Made by a program: the position numbers and the translations under genes. From positions 97,481,119-97,545,118 of the forward strand of contig CM057834.1 in assembly GCA_030068075.1 (NCBI GenBank): DNA of 64,000 nt, in the 5' to 3' direction. The stretch is from Paguma larvata. Its lineage: Eukaryota; Chordata; Mammalia; Carnivora; Viverridae. Of the stretch, positions 1 to 11,909 are shown piece after piece. The stretch's first letter is position 1. Every line of letters begins with the position of its first letter. The notes under the pieces are model-generated. The model saw only the letters and a list, made by a program, of their open reading frames with translations, was not told the origin of the DNA and did no database searches.

Positions 1-1795
1 CTGTATTTGGCCCCTTTGACCTTTTGAATCTCTCCCCATGTGTTGTTTTGTGTGCCTCACCCCATCCTGGGGAAAACCTTTACTCATAAGAGAGGAGTGA
101 TATCTCAAGGGCAGTGGGCTGTAGGTGTGTGTTTGGACAGAGGGGAATTTCGGTCCCTTCAGATGACACCAGATAAGATGGTTCTCCACCCCCTCAGAGC
201 ACAGAGCTCGCCTCAGAAGCAGCTTTGGGACTTGTGGTTTCCTTTCGCTGCACCAGAAAAGTTATTTTTCAGTCTTGGCAAAAACACCCAGAAACCAAAT
301 TGTTTTCAGACACAGTTGAACTCAGAAAGACTTAGAAGCAAACATGAAACGCTTTTGTGCTGAAGTGGTTGGTGAGGAAATAAAGGGTACACAGGGTCCT
401 CTGAGCACAGGGGAAGGTGTCAAGAGACACGCTGTGTGCTCCCTTTCAAGGTCACAGCCGGGGATCCACTCCGCTCAGTTTCGGTGCACTAAGATAGCGG
501 GAGAGAGCAAGGCAGAGGAAGTGAAGGAGGACTCCAGTAAGGCGACCCAAATGCAGATCACGTACCTCACAACAGAAGACAGGTTTTCAAGCCCATTCTT
601 CACACAGCCCGCAGTCACACACATCTGACTGTGGAATGACTGAGGCAATCCTGGAGCGATTTTCCATTTTTCCTAGGAGAACTTTCAGGATCCAAACTTG
701 ATGACAAGTCCCCCATACGAATTGAATCCTCTGCCTCAAACTCCAGCCTCATTACCACACAATCTGACTTCCCGCCTCTGGGTTCTAGATGTCCCGGCTT
801 CCTTTGAATATCCAGGAGAATGCCATGCTGTCACTTGCCTCGGAATATGCTATTTCTTTGTCTATCAATCCCTCTAGCTTTTACTCACTCTTCAACTTGA
901 GCTCGTGTGATGTTACTTCTAAAAGGTCTTTTCTGATTACCCCCCTCCCTTTAAGTTTAGCTTCTCTCTTACGTGCTCCAAGGTACCCTACCTTCCCCTT
1001 AATAACACTCATCATGGTTAAGTTTTTGTTCAATGTCAGGTTTGCCTAAGAAAGGAAGTAGTGATGGGGGAAAGATAGTGATGGTAAAACATCTTATTTT
1101 CTTAAAAGATAGAACCACAATTCCTCTCGAATGGAAGAATCTGTTCAGAAAAACAACATGGCTGTTATGTTTGGAAGGAAGAGGGAAGCCCAAAACCTGA
1201 TACGGCTGGAACCAGGGCAAAGGGGCAGCTGGAGAGCCGGAAAGACAGCCTAAAGTAGCTATTAGCAGATAGAATCCAGCAATACCTTAAATGGAATGCC
1301 AAGAAGGTTTCATATTAGGAAATACTTTCACATAATTTAATGTATCCCAAAGCCACGGGGCCACATAATCTGATAATCCCTTTAGCTATTGAAAGGTAAT
1401 TCGATAAAATTGAACATCTCATAATTGGTTATTTTTTTTAGCATAGTCAAAATTCCCATTTGAACCTCAAAGCATCTTGTTTTGAGATTGCACTGAAGTA
1501 TTGCCACAAAAGTTAGGAACAAAATGAGGCCAACTGTCATTGTGATTATTTGGCATTCTTCAGGATGCCAGCCATGATAAAAGTGAACGAAATTGGAAGT
1601 TAAAAAAAATCCAAGAGGAAGAGGTAAAATAATCATTTGGGCCCCATAAAGAACTTCTCCAAAGCAATATCAAAATGATTAACAACAGAATTCAAACATG
1701 GGCAACAAATAAAGAAGCCAGTTGTCAATAAAGAAAATGACAGTCCTTACGCATATGAAAAATTGTCATCCACATTCATATTAAGTAACGCACGT
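1..1795. other. Non-coding sequence, nothing recognised
   Basis: No GIMAP-like exon, SINE, L1 or LTR end is evident. The short open frames here have no family resemblance, and AT-rich tracts dominate from 1300. In the human locus as I remember it, the flank upstream of GIMAP2 faces GIMAP6 on the other strand, but no GIMAP6 exon is seen. Confidence 0.5.
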
Positions 1796-1810
1796 GAAGA
1801 TCACACTAAG

Positions 1811-2644
1811 GGCATCTGGGTGGCTCAGTCAGTTGAGCATCCAACTCTTGATTTTGGCTCAGGTCATGATCTCAGGGTTGTAGACTCAAGCTCCACTGTG
1901 CTGGGCATGGAGCCTGCTTAAGATTCTCTCTTTCAACAGGAACCCTCTTGCACTGTTGGTGGGAATGCAAACTGGTGCAACCACTCTGGAAAACAGTGTG
2001 GAGGTTCCTCGAAAAATTAAAAATAGAACTACCCTACAACCCAGCAATAGCACTACTGGGAATTTATCCAAGGGATACAGGAGTGCTGATGCATAGGGAC
2101 ACACATACCTCAAAGTTTATAGCAGCACTTTCAACAATAGACAAATTATGGAATGTCCATCAACTGATGAATGGATAAAGAAGATGTGGTTTATATATAC
2201 AATGGACTACTACTTGGCAACGAGAAAGAATGAAATCATGCCATTTGCAGCAACATGGATGGAACTAGAAGGTATTATGCTAAGTGAAATAAGTCAGTTA
2301 GAGAAAGACAGATACCATAACTTAACAGAAACTTAAAAGAAGGCCATGGGGGAAGGAAAGGGGGAAAATAGTTACAAACAGAGTGGGAGGGAGGCAAACC
2401 ACAAGAAACTCTTAAATACAGAGAACAAATTGAGGGTGGATGGGGGGGTGGGGAAGAAGGAAAGTTGGTAATGGGTATTGAGGAGGGCATTTGTTGGGAT
2501 AAGCGCTGAGTGTTGTATGGAACCCAACTTGACAATAAATTATATTTAAAAAATAAAAAAGGTTCTCTCCTTCTCTGCCCTTCTCTCTGCCTCGTACACT
2601 CTATCTCTCTAAAAATAAAAATTAAGAAGAAACTTTAAAAAAGA
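1811..2644 (+). mobile_element. Can-SINE split by an L1 insertion
   Basis: A tRNA-Lys-type SINE body (CTGGGTGGCTCAGTCAGTTG and GGTCATGATCTCAGGG are visible) runs from 1811 to about 1931 and resumes at about 2559-2644 with its pyrimidine-rich part and A-rich tail. A 15-bp target duplication with one mismatch (GAAGATCACACTAAG at 1796-1810, GAACATCACACTAAG at 2645-2659) brackets the whole unit. The interruption is the L1 fragment at 1932-2558. Confidence 0.85.
1932..2558 (+). mobile_element. 5'-truncated L1 (3' end), inside a SINE
   Basis: This holds the C-terminal end of L1 ORF2, with the family's [20 protein letters not shown] block and then IKKMWFIYTMDYY, followed by a 3' UTR and an A-rich tail near 2540-2558. 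It is flanked by AAGATTCTCTCT at 1920-1931 and AAGGTTCTCTCC at 2559-2570, a target duplication made within the host SINE. It is coding-dead. Confidence 0.85.
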
Positions 2645-2654
2645 GAACATCACA

Positions 2655-2858
2655 CTAAGATACAACTTTTCACTTATTAGATTGGCAGACAAAATCATGA
2701 GCAAGGATATGGGGAAATAATAAAATTCTTGTGTATGCAATTTGGTTAACATTTTGTTGTGGACAATCCAGTAATATATATCAAAATTACAAATATATGT
2801 ACCAATTGCCTGGCAATGCTACTTCTAGGAATCTGTCCGGATGACCCAACTCTCCCTT
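2655..2858 (+). repeat. Ancient L1 ORF2/3' fragment
   Basis: Phrases such as CTTTTCACTTATTAGATTGGCA and CAATGCTACTTCTAGGAATCTG are typical of old mammalian L1 (L1M-type) sequence near the ORF2 C-terminus. It is much more diverged than the other L1 copies in the window. Confidence 0.5.
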
Positions 2859-2859
2859 G

Positions 2860-3195
2860 CTGTATAACAAACCACTCCAAAACTCAGTGCCATAAAACAA
2901 CAATTTTATTATGCTCATGATTTCGTGGGCCAGCAATTCAGGCAGAGACAGAGGGTACAACTTGTCTCTCCACCATGCAGACTGGGACTTCTGGGGTGAC
3001 TGGAATGGCTGCAGGGAGCTGGGATCCAGCTAGATGAGAGCCACATGGCTGTGGCTTCTTCCTTGTCAACCAAGTTACTAGGTTACTAAGGTGCCCCTGC
3101 TGGGGCTGGAACATCCCAGATGGCTCCTCCACTCCTTCACCAAGGTGACAGGGCTCTTGTCCTGGTTGTTTCAATGCCCTAGTTCCTTACAGTGA
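2860..3195 (-). repeat. Ancient LTR-like repeat, family uncertain
   Basis: The start CTGTATAACAAACCACTCCA, followed by AAAACAACAATTTTATTATG, looks like the reversed 3' end of an old mammalian LTR (poly(A)-signal region, then a GTTTTAAGCCAC-like block). The inner part is CT/GG-rich and not diagnostic. I suggest a MaLR-class or MER element but cannot fix the family. Confidence 0.35.
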
Positions 3196-3638
3196 GGTAA
3201 AGTCAGGAATTTAAAGGGATTATGGGTCAGGTCATGATCTCAGGGTCGTAGGATCCAGCTTTGATCACTGAGAGGGAAGGGCGGTTGAAGAGCAGTCACG
3301 GTGGTTGTTCAGAGGAGTTGAGACGGTGTGGGGGTGAACTGGAACAGAGGGAGCAGAATGACCCATGCCTGAGACTTGTCTGGGTCCCATTCCAAGGAAC
3401 TGGGAACTGTCTTCACATCATGGTACTTGATGCTTCGGGAGGGGATGATTGCGATCCATCCTTCAGATCACGACAAAGCAATGGAATAAAATTCAAAATG
3501 GACGTCTCTTTGCGTTCCCTCGCTTGCGAGCATACAACCCTTGGTGATGAGATACTGCTGGTAAGCCCATCATTTAGTGGAGTGCTTCTGTTGAGGTCTT
3601 TTGTTTGAATTAAAATTTATTTAAAAAAAATTTTTTTG

Positions 3639-3846
3639 GCGGCGCCTGGGTAGTTCAGTCAGTTGAGTGTGCGACCTCGACTTAGGTCATGATCTCACTG
3701 CTCGTGGGTTCGGGCCCCATGTAGGGCTCTGTGCTGACAGCTCAGAGCCTGGAGCCTTGCTTCAGATTCTGTCTCATGCTCTGTCTCCCCTGCTCATGCT
3801 CTGTCTCTCTCTCTCTCTCAAAATATAAAATAAAACACTAAAAAAT
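3639..3846 (+). mobile_element. Can-SINE (feline type)
   Basis: It starts with GGCGCCTGGGTAGTTCAGTC (A-box region), includes GGTCATGATCTCACTG, a pyrimidine stretch with (TC) repeats, and an A-rich tail near 3820-3846. Confidence 0.85.
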
Positions 3847-4027
3847 GTTTTTAATTTGAGAGAGAGCAGGGGACAGGGACAGAGGAGAGACAGAGAGAAC
3901 CTCGAGCAGGCTTCACACTCGGCACAGAGTCTAATGTGGGGCTTGATCACATGACCCTGGGATCATGACCTGAGCTGAAAGAAATCAAGAGTCAGAAACT
4001 CAACCGACTGAGTCACCCAGGTACCCC
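3847..4027 (-). mobile_element. Can-SINE, reverse orientation
   Basis: The reversed SINE runs from a T-rich start and GAGAGAGAGCAGGGGACAGG through GATCATGACCTGAGCTGAAA and ends in GTCACCCAGGTACCCC. It abuts the forward SINE at 3639, forming a tail-to-tail pair. Confidence 0.85.
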
Positions 4028-4059
4028 TAAAATTTTTTCATTTAAAAGTTTGGTCATTG

Positions 4060-4254
4060 AATTTTTTAAAAAAATTTTTAACGTTTATTTTTGAAAGGAG
4101 AGGAAGGGGAGAGAGAGAGGGAGTCACAGAATGTGAAGCAGGCTCTAGGCGCTGAGCTGTCAGCACAGTGCACGATCCGGGGCTCAAACCCATGGACCGT
4201 GAGATCATGACCTGTGCTGAAGTGGGGCGCTTAACCAACTGACCCAGGCACCCC
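4060..4254 (-). mobile_element. Can-SINE, reverse orientation
   Basis: The reversed SINE has AACGTTTATTTTTGAAAGG at the tail end, then GAGATCATGACCTGTGCTGA, and ends GACCCAGGCACCCC. It is the third SINE in a 0.6-kb cluster. Confidence 0.85.
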
Positions 4255-4756
4255 TAGTCATTAATTTTTATATTATGAGATTGACCCTTCTTAAAACTTT
4301 GGGCATCAGTTTGAACCAGTTCCTTGGCAGAAAGTACTGTACTGTGTTGCGCTAACAGTTCTTCACGCTTTTCAGTGGACAGGCCACTAAATCTAACCTC
4401 TGTTAAAAGATCCGAATTGGGAGTTTCTGTTTGTGTGTTTGTTTATTGTATGCATCTTTCCTTTGTTTTGCTTTGCACTCATCGCTTCCATGAAGCTTTG
4501 GAAGTCAGCGACAAACCTCGGGTGTGGATTGTTCCACACTCCCCACCCCCCACCCCCGCCTTTGCTAGCTCACCTCACACACTCCTCCTGCACTTCTTTA
4601 TGTGCGTGCTGAGGATGCTGCGGCTCTGCCGTCTCAACAACTTTCCAGGGTACAATCCAGAATTATAACTATAGTCGTCGCGTTGTAGGCTCCATCCCCG
4701 GAACTTAGTCATCTTACAACTGAAGCCTTTTACGATTTGGCCAGTATCTCCCCATC

Positions 4757-4828
4757 TGCCCCAGAGATCATGACCGGAGCCAAAACCAAGAGCCGTACAC
4801 TTAACTGACTGAGCCACTCAGGTGCCCC
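4757..4828 (-). mobile_element. Truncated Can-SINE (head only)
   Basis: Only the tRNA-like head survives, reversed: GAGATCATGACCGGAGCCAA through ACTGACTGAGCCACTCAGGT. The pyrimidine stretch and tail are missing. Confidence 0.75.
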
Positions 4829-6060
4829 TTGAGTGTTTATTATTTACGAAAAAATGTATATGTAAGTGCTTTACCGAATTTTATATATGATTTAGAAAAC
4901 TGATGGGCTTTGGGTTTGATGTATTCTATTTGTTTCACATATAAAGCAATAGGAAATAGGTCTCTTACTGTTTTGACACAGAATATTTGATTTTTAGGAA
5001 TAGATTGCCAATATGAAGCAGGAGTTACTCGTATTGTTTTTTTAGCACGCTTAAGGAACTGCACAGTAAAGGATCTGGAAGGAAACAAAGCCAAGTAATA
5101 ATAGTGTGTGTAACAAGGTAGGGATGTCCACCCAAATCCCAGGGCTCCGCCGACTTCCCAGCCTCTGTTGTAGGGGGCCCAGGATCTGGGGTTATCCCTC
5201 ATCAGCGGGCCGGGAGAGAAAGCCACACGTGGTCACTGCAAATCTGAGATGAAGGCAGTGTAAACTCCATATTCTCTCTCCGCCTGCTGTGATGACTGTC
5301 ACATGAAGAAGGAGAAAGAGCATCTGAACGATTTCAACTTTAACTCTTGGGTCTGTTCTTCCTGAATGTGCACACTCCTGATTTTTACTGCAGACACGAC
5401 AAGATCATGGATCCCCAGAAGCGCGTCTCTTGAAATTACGGAGCTGGACAGGAAAGAAAAGCCGGAGGGGGGTGGCGCTGGGGAAGCCACGAGTGAGTTA
5501 TTTCAAAATGCGTTAAGAGTTAATGGCTGTTGACTTCGGGTCTCACTCAGGAAGTGGGCTTCTCTCAGGTTCCTGTTCCTGCAGACTGCTCCCTCTGCAC
5601 AGCGCCCCTTTCGAGGTGCCCCGTCCAATGCTCTTGTCCCCCCCCCCTCCAACCAATGCTTGACTTTAGAACGGTCGCCGCCACCTGTGAGGAAGCGGGT
5701 GAACTTCCGGAGGGGCGGGACTCTGCATCTGGGCAAACTTGACAGCGTGAGGACACAGCCCTGCAGAGAAGGGATCAAATCTGCCAGAGGCGAGGCTGCC
5801 TTTCTTTCCCGTCCAGCTGAAATCGTTCGAACGCTGGTTTTCCGCAACTGGCAAGAAAACACGGTCCATCCAGTAGCAAGTAACTACTAATTAAAATATC
5901 CCATTTGAACGGTTTATTGTGTGCCTGCGGCATACATGAAGATGTCGCACACAGGCACGTGGGGAGCTCTTTTGCAGCAGGGAAGCTCTGCGGGGGCTGA
6001 GGGGAGGAAGAAGCTAGACTGGGCTTTTTTCTTTCTTTTATCTTTCTCTTCGAGCTGAGC
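4829..6060. other. Unique sequence, locally GC-richer
   Basis: No repeat family is recognised. The part near 5560-5780 is richer in C, G and CpG than its surroundings, with CGGTCGCCGCCACCTGTGAG near 5670 and several overlapping short frames on both strands. It could hold regulatory DNA upstream of GIMAP2, but nothing proves it. Confidence 0.35.
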
Positions 6061-6061
6061 T

Positions 6062-6117
6062 GGCAAGTCGTGGGTTTTAACCAGGAGTCATCTGGGTTTT
6101 TTGGGCCAGTAAATCAG
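6062..6117 (+). other. GIMAP2: Candidate 5' non-coding exon end, GIMAP2
   Basis: A very good splice donor, AAATCAG|GTAAGCTC, sits at 6117/6118, about 1 kb before the acceptor of the first coding exon at 7104. GIMAP genes usually have a non-coding first exon, and this is the best donor I see at a sensible distance. The exon's left edge is not determined; 6062 is only a placeholder. Confidence 0.25.
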
Positions 6118-6594
6118 GTAAGCTCACAGTCACAAAAATTTGTGACTCGGTGTTGATTTGTAACGCCCAGGCCATGCTTGAGAAAAAAAAGTTTTAAGAA
6201 CAATTTTCCCGATTTTAAGGGAAACAATTTAGAGCGTCTGCCTTTGCCTGAAGTGCAGCCGGCTGACAAGAAGGGTAAACTTCATATGGTTTAGTTTACA
6301 TGTTACTGGCAAAAAAGAGCTTCCTTCACATGAAGCCCACGGAGAGAATTTGGGCATTCCCATGGGCTCACGAGTTTTCCTTGCCTTGTTGCTTTGGTAT
6401 ACACTGAGAGATTTAGGCAAGGGAGAGAAACTATCTGATGAAAATAAAGTAATGTATAGGAAAAGGGAGAGGCTCAAGGTTTCTTCATGCTGTTGAGGAA
6501 AGAAGAAAATTTAAGTAATTGATGTATTGCTTGAAATGTATTTCGGCTTTCAAGGATAGTGTACTTCATTCATGGCGTCACTTGCAAGGCCTCC

Positions 6595-6830
6595 AACAGC
6601 AGGAGGGGTGGGGTTGGAGCGAGAGGAGGGGTACAAGAGGAGGGAGCAAGGTGGGGAAAGAAGGAGAGAAGGAAAGAGAAGACTGAACCTCACCTCTGGG
6701 GAAGGCAGTTTTTCGAGAGGAAGGTGAGAGAGGGAAAGGGTGAGGCCAAGGAGAGCAGGGGGGGCAGGAGGCCTTGGGAGGAGGGAGGAAGTAGAGAAGA
6801 GGCAGGTGCGGAGACCAGGAGCAGGTAGGG
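6595..6830 (+). repeat. Purine-rich (G/A) tract
   Basis: About 230 bases are strongly G+A rich on the plus strand, with many GAGAGGAGGG-like words. The 89-residue frame across it is low-complexity Arg/Gly/Glu and not a gene. It lies in the putative first intron of GIMAP2. Confidence 0.6.
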
Positions 6831-7011
6831 CTTACAAACAAAACCCGCTTCTCCTCAACTCACTGGGCGAATTTGGGTAAGTGACTCTATTTCTCTGTGA
6901 GACAGAGTATCTCCCCCATCAACTATGTGTAAGCAAACAAGCCATGGGCGGGACTGTGCTCTAGGAATACAAGCGTCTTTCATGACACGGAACTAAAAAT
7001 GTATAAATATG

Positions 7012-7012
7012 A

Positions 7013-7050
<38 letters not shown>
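7012..7050 (+). repeat. (TG)n microsatellite
   Basis: A run of about 19 TG units lies about 60 bases before the splice acceptor of the first coding exon of GIMAP2. Length variation is likely between individuals. Confidence 0.95.
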
Positions 7051-7053
<3 letters not shown>

Positions 7054-7111
7054 GGTCTAAATATATATGTAAAATATTGGTCTCTGGCCTCTCTGTTCCT
7101 TAGGAACAACA

Positions 7112-8966
7112 ATGGACCAACAGGAAGGCAGCCGCTCCGGTAAGAATGTGACTTCTTCTGTGTGCGATTATTTTACCATATTTTCTGCCTCTTTTATATA
7201 AAAATCATGCTCCCCTCTCTAAGCAAAGTATAAGCTATCGGATGTTTCTTCATTAGAGAGAAACATTTTACGTTGCTCATGCCGGTACTTTCCCTCGGCC
7301 AACCATTTCACTAGTGGTCAAGACCACGCCCCAGGCCAGAGAGGTCAGAGGAGTCATCTCTGGCCTGGGAACAGAGTCAGGTGACTTAATCCACCTGGAG
7401 ATGGAACTCACAGTCTCGGCTACACATCTCCGATCTTCAGAAAATGTGTACTTTAGACAGCCACCACTGGGTGATTTGGGCAAGCCTTGCATGACAAGAC
7501 AAGTTTCTTTCTTTTTTTTTCTTTTTTTTTAAATGTTTATTCATTTTTGAGAGAGAGAGAGACGGAGCATGAGCAGGGGAGGGATAGAGAGTGAGGGAGA
7601 CACAGAATCCGAAGCAGGCTCCAGGCTCTGAGCTGTCAGCACAGAACCTGACACGGGGCTCGAACTTGTGAACCTCGAGATCATGAGCTGAGCCAAACTC
7701 GGATGCTTAACCAACTGAGCCACCCAGGCACCCCACAAGATATGTTTCTAAATCCATCTTGTCCCCTGAGTATGTTTTTCTAGGATCCAATGTGGCAGTC
7801 CTAGAGAAATTGAGGTGTTTTATAAATCATTGTTTATCTGATTTGAAAATGGAGTTAGCTTCTGTTTTATAAACACAATGTATTGGAAGACTCTCTTTGC
7901 CCATAACATGGGGATATCTCCTATCGTTAAAAATATTCCATTGGCATAAGCAGTATATTCATGACACAGTAAACTTGCTCTCACAGGACAACGTATGGAG
8001 AACCAGCGTGCCAGAGGATCAGAGCTGAGAATCATTCTGGTGGGCAAAACAGGAACTGGCAAAAGTGCCACAGGGAACAGCATCCTCGGGACGCAAGCAT
8101 TTGAGTCACGGCTGGGCACCCAGCCCGTCACTAAGACTTGCAGTGAACATCAGGGAAGCTGCGGAGGGAGGGAGATGGTCATTATTGACACGCCGGATAT
8201 GTTCTCCGGGGAGAAACGCTCCGATTCCCTGTACAAAGAGGTGCAGAGATGCTACTTACTCTCCGCCCCGGGACCCCACGTGCTGCTCCTGGTGACCCAG
8301 CTGGGCCAATTCACCGCCCAGGACCAGCGGACTGTGCAGAGGGTGAAGGAGATCTTTGGAGAAGATGCCATGAGGCACGCGATTGTCCTCTTCACCCACA
8401 AGGAAGACCTGGAGGAAGAGACCATGATGGATTACGTCCGTGACACAGATAACAAAGCCCTGTGCAAGCTGGTGGCAGCGTGCGGGGGCAGAGTGTGTGC
8501 CTTTAATAAGCGTGCTACAGGGAGTGGTCGGGATGGGCCGGTGAGGGAGCTAATGGATGTGATCGAGGACCTGGTGTTGGAGAAAAGGGGTGACCACTAC
8601 ACCAATGGGCTCTACGGCCTAGTAACGGCATCGGAATGTGGACCTATGTGGTCAGAGGAGAGGTTCCAGAACTTCCAAAGAGATCTTGTAAAGTACATGG
8701 AAATTCAGAGACGTGACTCAGCTGAAGCAAACGGCCTGAAACAAGCCCGAGGCAAAACACTCCTGTTCGTTTTGTTTTGTATTCATTTGTTCGCCAAATT
8801 CCAAATTCTGTTATTGTGTCCGTTGTACAGAATGTGCAAGCCGTTTTACTGCGTTCTCTTTAGAATGTGCAGTCCGTTCTGTAGATTGCTGTTCATTATG
8901 GCTGAAATATTGATGATGATTTTGAGAAAGATCACTGGGCTGGAATGCATGACTCCTACGGTATAG
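7112..8966 (+). CDS. GIMAP2: GTPase IMAP family member 2, two coding exons
   Basis: Coding is join(7112..7139, 7987..8966), 335 aa. Exon one starts MDQQEGSRSG after acceptor CCTTAG at 7103, ends at donor G|GTAAGA in phase 1, and joins acceptor CTCACAG at 7986. Human GIMAP2, as I recall it, starts MDQNEHSHWG. The protein shows a P-loop GKTGTGKS (29-36), DTPD switch (77-80), the IMAP-specific box [16 protein letters not shown] (97-112), THKED in the G4 position (146-150) and FNKR near 182. Two hydrophobic segments end it (about 267-290 and 295-322), as in human GIMAP2, which is known to sit on lipid droplets and to form GTP-dependent oligomers. Its role is inferred: a membrane-bound GTP-binding scaffold in lymphocytes. 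No frameshift or missing key residue. The poly(A) site is unclear; AGTAAA at 9045 and AATAAA at 9488 are candidates. Confidence 0.95.
7509..7734 (-). mobile_element. Can-SINE in GIMAP2 intron
   Basis: A reversed SINE, T-rich at the left and ending GAGCCACCCAGGCACCCC. The flanks ACAAGACAAGTTTCT (7494-7508) and ACAAGATATGTTTCT (7735-7749) are a slightly decayed target duplication. It lies in the intron between the two coding exons of GIMAP2, antisense to the gene. Confidence 0.85.
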
Positions 8967-9091
8967 TTACAGGTCAGCAATGAACTCCCTGCCATATTGG
9001 GGTGAATCCAAGTGCCTCCCCCATAAAATGCAGTGCCTGACATCAGTAAATGTTTGAGATTCTGTGAAGTGTTTAAATCTTCACATCGCTT

Positions 9092-9303
9092 GGGGCACCT
9101 GGGTGGCTCAGTTGCTTAAGCATCTGACTTCAGCTCAGGTCATGATCTCATGGTTCATGGGTTCAATCCCACGTTGGGCTCTGTGCTGACAGCTCAGAGT
9201 CTGGAGCCTGCCTCAGATTCTGTGTCTCCCTCTCTCTTTGTCCCTCCCCTACTCATGCTCTTTCTCTCTTTCAAAAATAAATAAACATTAAAATAAAAAA
9301 AAA
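9092..9303 (+). mobile_element. Can-SINE
   Basis: GGGGCACCTGGGTGGCTCAG at the head, GGTCATGATCTCATGG in the B-box region, then TC-rich sequence and the AAATAAATAAACATT tail. It lies about 125 bases past the GIMAP2 stop codon, so the 3' UTR may end before it or run into it. Confidence 0.9.
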
Positions 9304-9920
9304 CTTAAAATCACCCTATTAATGAACCAAGTTATTTTAAAAGTTACTATTTGTTTTGAAATATACTACGAAAACCTTTCGAAAGCTCTAAACATAAAAT
9401 TCCTCTAATTTCCAAACCTCTAAAGCTGGTTTTATGTTCCTGGAAACTCCTTTTATCCTTCATGATACCACTGTTTCTACTGAATATAATAAAAATAACA
9501 GTAAAATTTCTACTTGGTGTAACAATATAGCAATAATAAGTAAGCCATAAAGTGCTGAGATCACATGGCTTTAATTCTGTTCCATAGTTTTATCCTCAGA
9601 TGCTAAGTGGACGCATGGCTCATTCACTCTCTAATGGAATGAATCCACACCCGGCAATCACACCCAGACACCCTCACACGTCAATAGTCTGTTTCGTGTG
9701 TGTTAAATTTGCTTGATGTTGAAAGGCGCTCAGCCAGATTTTATCTCTGATCTCAATCAGATTTAGCCTTAAAATACACAGAAAGACTTATGCTTTAGAC
9801 AAGGTGGTAGACTGGATATTGAACAGAATTGTCTTGTTTAGTGCAAATAGAAGCTGAACTTATTAAAACAAACAGAACCTTTATGATCGATGAGCTCACT
9901 AGAAAATAAGGAAAACTCCA

Positions 9921-10135
9921 GGGAACCTGGGTGGCTCAGTCAGTTAAGCGTCCGATTTCAGCTCAGGTCATGATTTCATGGCTTGTGAGTTCAAGCCCCA
10001 CATCAGGCTCTGTGCTGACAGCTCAGAGCCTGGAGCCCGCTTCAGATTCTCTGTCTCCCTCTCTTTCTTCCCCTCCCCTGTTCATGCTCTGTCTCTCTAT
10101 CCTTCAAAATAAATAAACATTAAAAATTTTTTTAA
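9921..10135 (+). mobile_element. Can-SINE with 17-bp target duplication
   Basis: A full SINE bracketed by exact copies of AAATAAGGAAAACTCCA (9904-9920 and 10136-10152). The perfect duplication suggests a fairly recent insertion. Confidence 0.92.
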
Positions 10136-10189
10136 AAATAAGGAAAACTCCAAAGGTGAAGCAAACAATACATACAAAAAGAATGGAAA

Positions 10190-11805
10190 GCAATCTACAT
10201 ATTCAATGCAATCCCTATCAAAACAATACCAGCACCCTCACAGAGCTAAAACAAACAATCCTAAAATTTGTATGGAACCAGAAGACTCCGAATAGCCAAA
10301 GTCATGTTGAAAAAGAAAACCAAAGCTGGAGGCATCATAATTCCAGACTTTAAGCTGTATTACAAAGCTGTAATCATCAAGACAGTATGTTATTGGCATA
10401 AAAACAGACACATATTATATCAAGGGAATAGAATAGAGAACCCAGAACCGTACCCGAAAATATATGGCCAACTAATCTCCGAAAAAGCAGAAAAGAGTAT
10501 TCAATGGAAAAAAGACAGTCTCTTCAGCAAATGGTGATGGGAGAACTGGACAGCGAAATGCAGAAGAATGAAACTAGACACTCTTTTACACCGTACACAA
10601 AAAAAAAACTCAAAATGGATGAAAGACTTAAACGTGAGCCAGGAAACCATCAAAATCCTACTGGAGAAAACAGGCAGCAACCTTTTTGACCTAGGCAGCA
10701 GCTTCTTACTGGACATGTCTTGGGATGCAAGAAAAATAAACGCAAAAATGAACTCTTGGGACCTTATCAAGATAAAAAGCTTCTTCATAGCAAAGGAACA
10801 ATCAACAAAACTCAAAGGCAACCGACAGAATGGGAGAAGATATTTGCAAATGATGCATCAGATAAAGGGTTAGTAACCAAAGTCTATAAAGAACTTACCA
10901 AACTCAATGCCCCAAAACCAAATAAACCAGTGAAGAAATGGGCAGAAGACATGAATAAACACCTTTCCAAAGAAGACATCCAGATGGCTAACAGACACAT
11001 GAGAAGATGCCCAACATCACTCATCATCAGGGAAATACAAATCAAAACCACCAAGAGCTACCACCTCACACCTGTCAGAATGGCTAAAATTAACAACCCA
11101 GGAAACGACAGATGTTGGGGAGGATATGGAGAAAGGGAATGCAAACTGGGGTAGCAACTCTGTAAAACAGTATAGAGGTTCTTCAAAAAATTAAAAATAG
11201 AACTACTCTACAACTCAGCAGATTGCACTACTAGGGATTTATCGAAAGGATACAAAAATGCTCATTCAAAGGAGCACATGCACCCCAATGTTTATAGCAG
11301 GGTTATCAACAAGAGCCAAACTATGGAAAGAGCCCAAACATCCATCAACAGATGATGAATAAAGAAGCCATGGTATATACATACAATGGAATACTACTTG
11401 GTGATGAAAAAGAATGAAATCTTGCCATTTGCAACAACATGGTTAGAACTAGAGTGTATTATACTAAGTCAGTCAGAGAAAGGGAGATATCATGTGATTT
11501 CATTCATATGTGAATTTGAGAAACACAACAGATGACTGCAGGAGAAGAGAAGGAAAAATAAGATAAAAACAGAGAGGGAGGCAAACCATAAGACACTTTT
11601 AAATACAAAGAGCAAACCAAGGTAAGAAGAGGTGGGTGGGTAGAGGTAGAGGATGGGTTAAATGGGTGACGGGCATTAAGGAGGGCATTTTTGGGGATGA
11701 ATGCTGGGTGTCATATGTAAGAGATGAATCACTGGCTTCTACTCCTGAAGCCAAAACTACACTGTATGTTAACTAACTTGAATTTTAAAAAAAGAAAAAA
11801 AAAAA
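10190..11805 (+). mobile_element. 5'-truncated L1, ORF2 end and 3' UTR
   Basis: It begins near ATTCAATGCAATCCCTATCA, a conserved point late in L1 ORF2. It continues through frames containing [27 protein letters not shown] and [19 protein letters not shown], all standard ORF2 C-terminal blocks broken by frameshifts. The 3' UTR ends in an A-rich tail at about 11785-11805. It is a non-coding relic. Confidence 0.88.
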
Positions 11806-11909
11806 GAATGTGGGGCTAAAATGAGTTGAGAGCCATTAGGAATATGCAAACACGGAAGGCAGGGCTGACCCACAGACAAATGCCCATATCAATCCTGAGA
11901 TCAAGAAAG

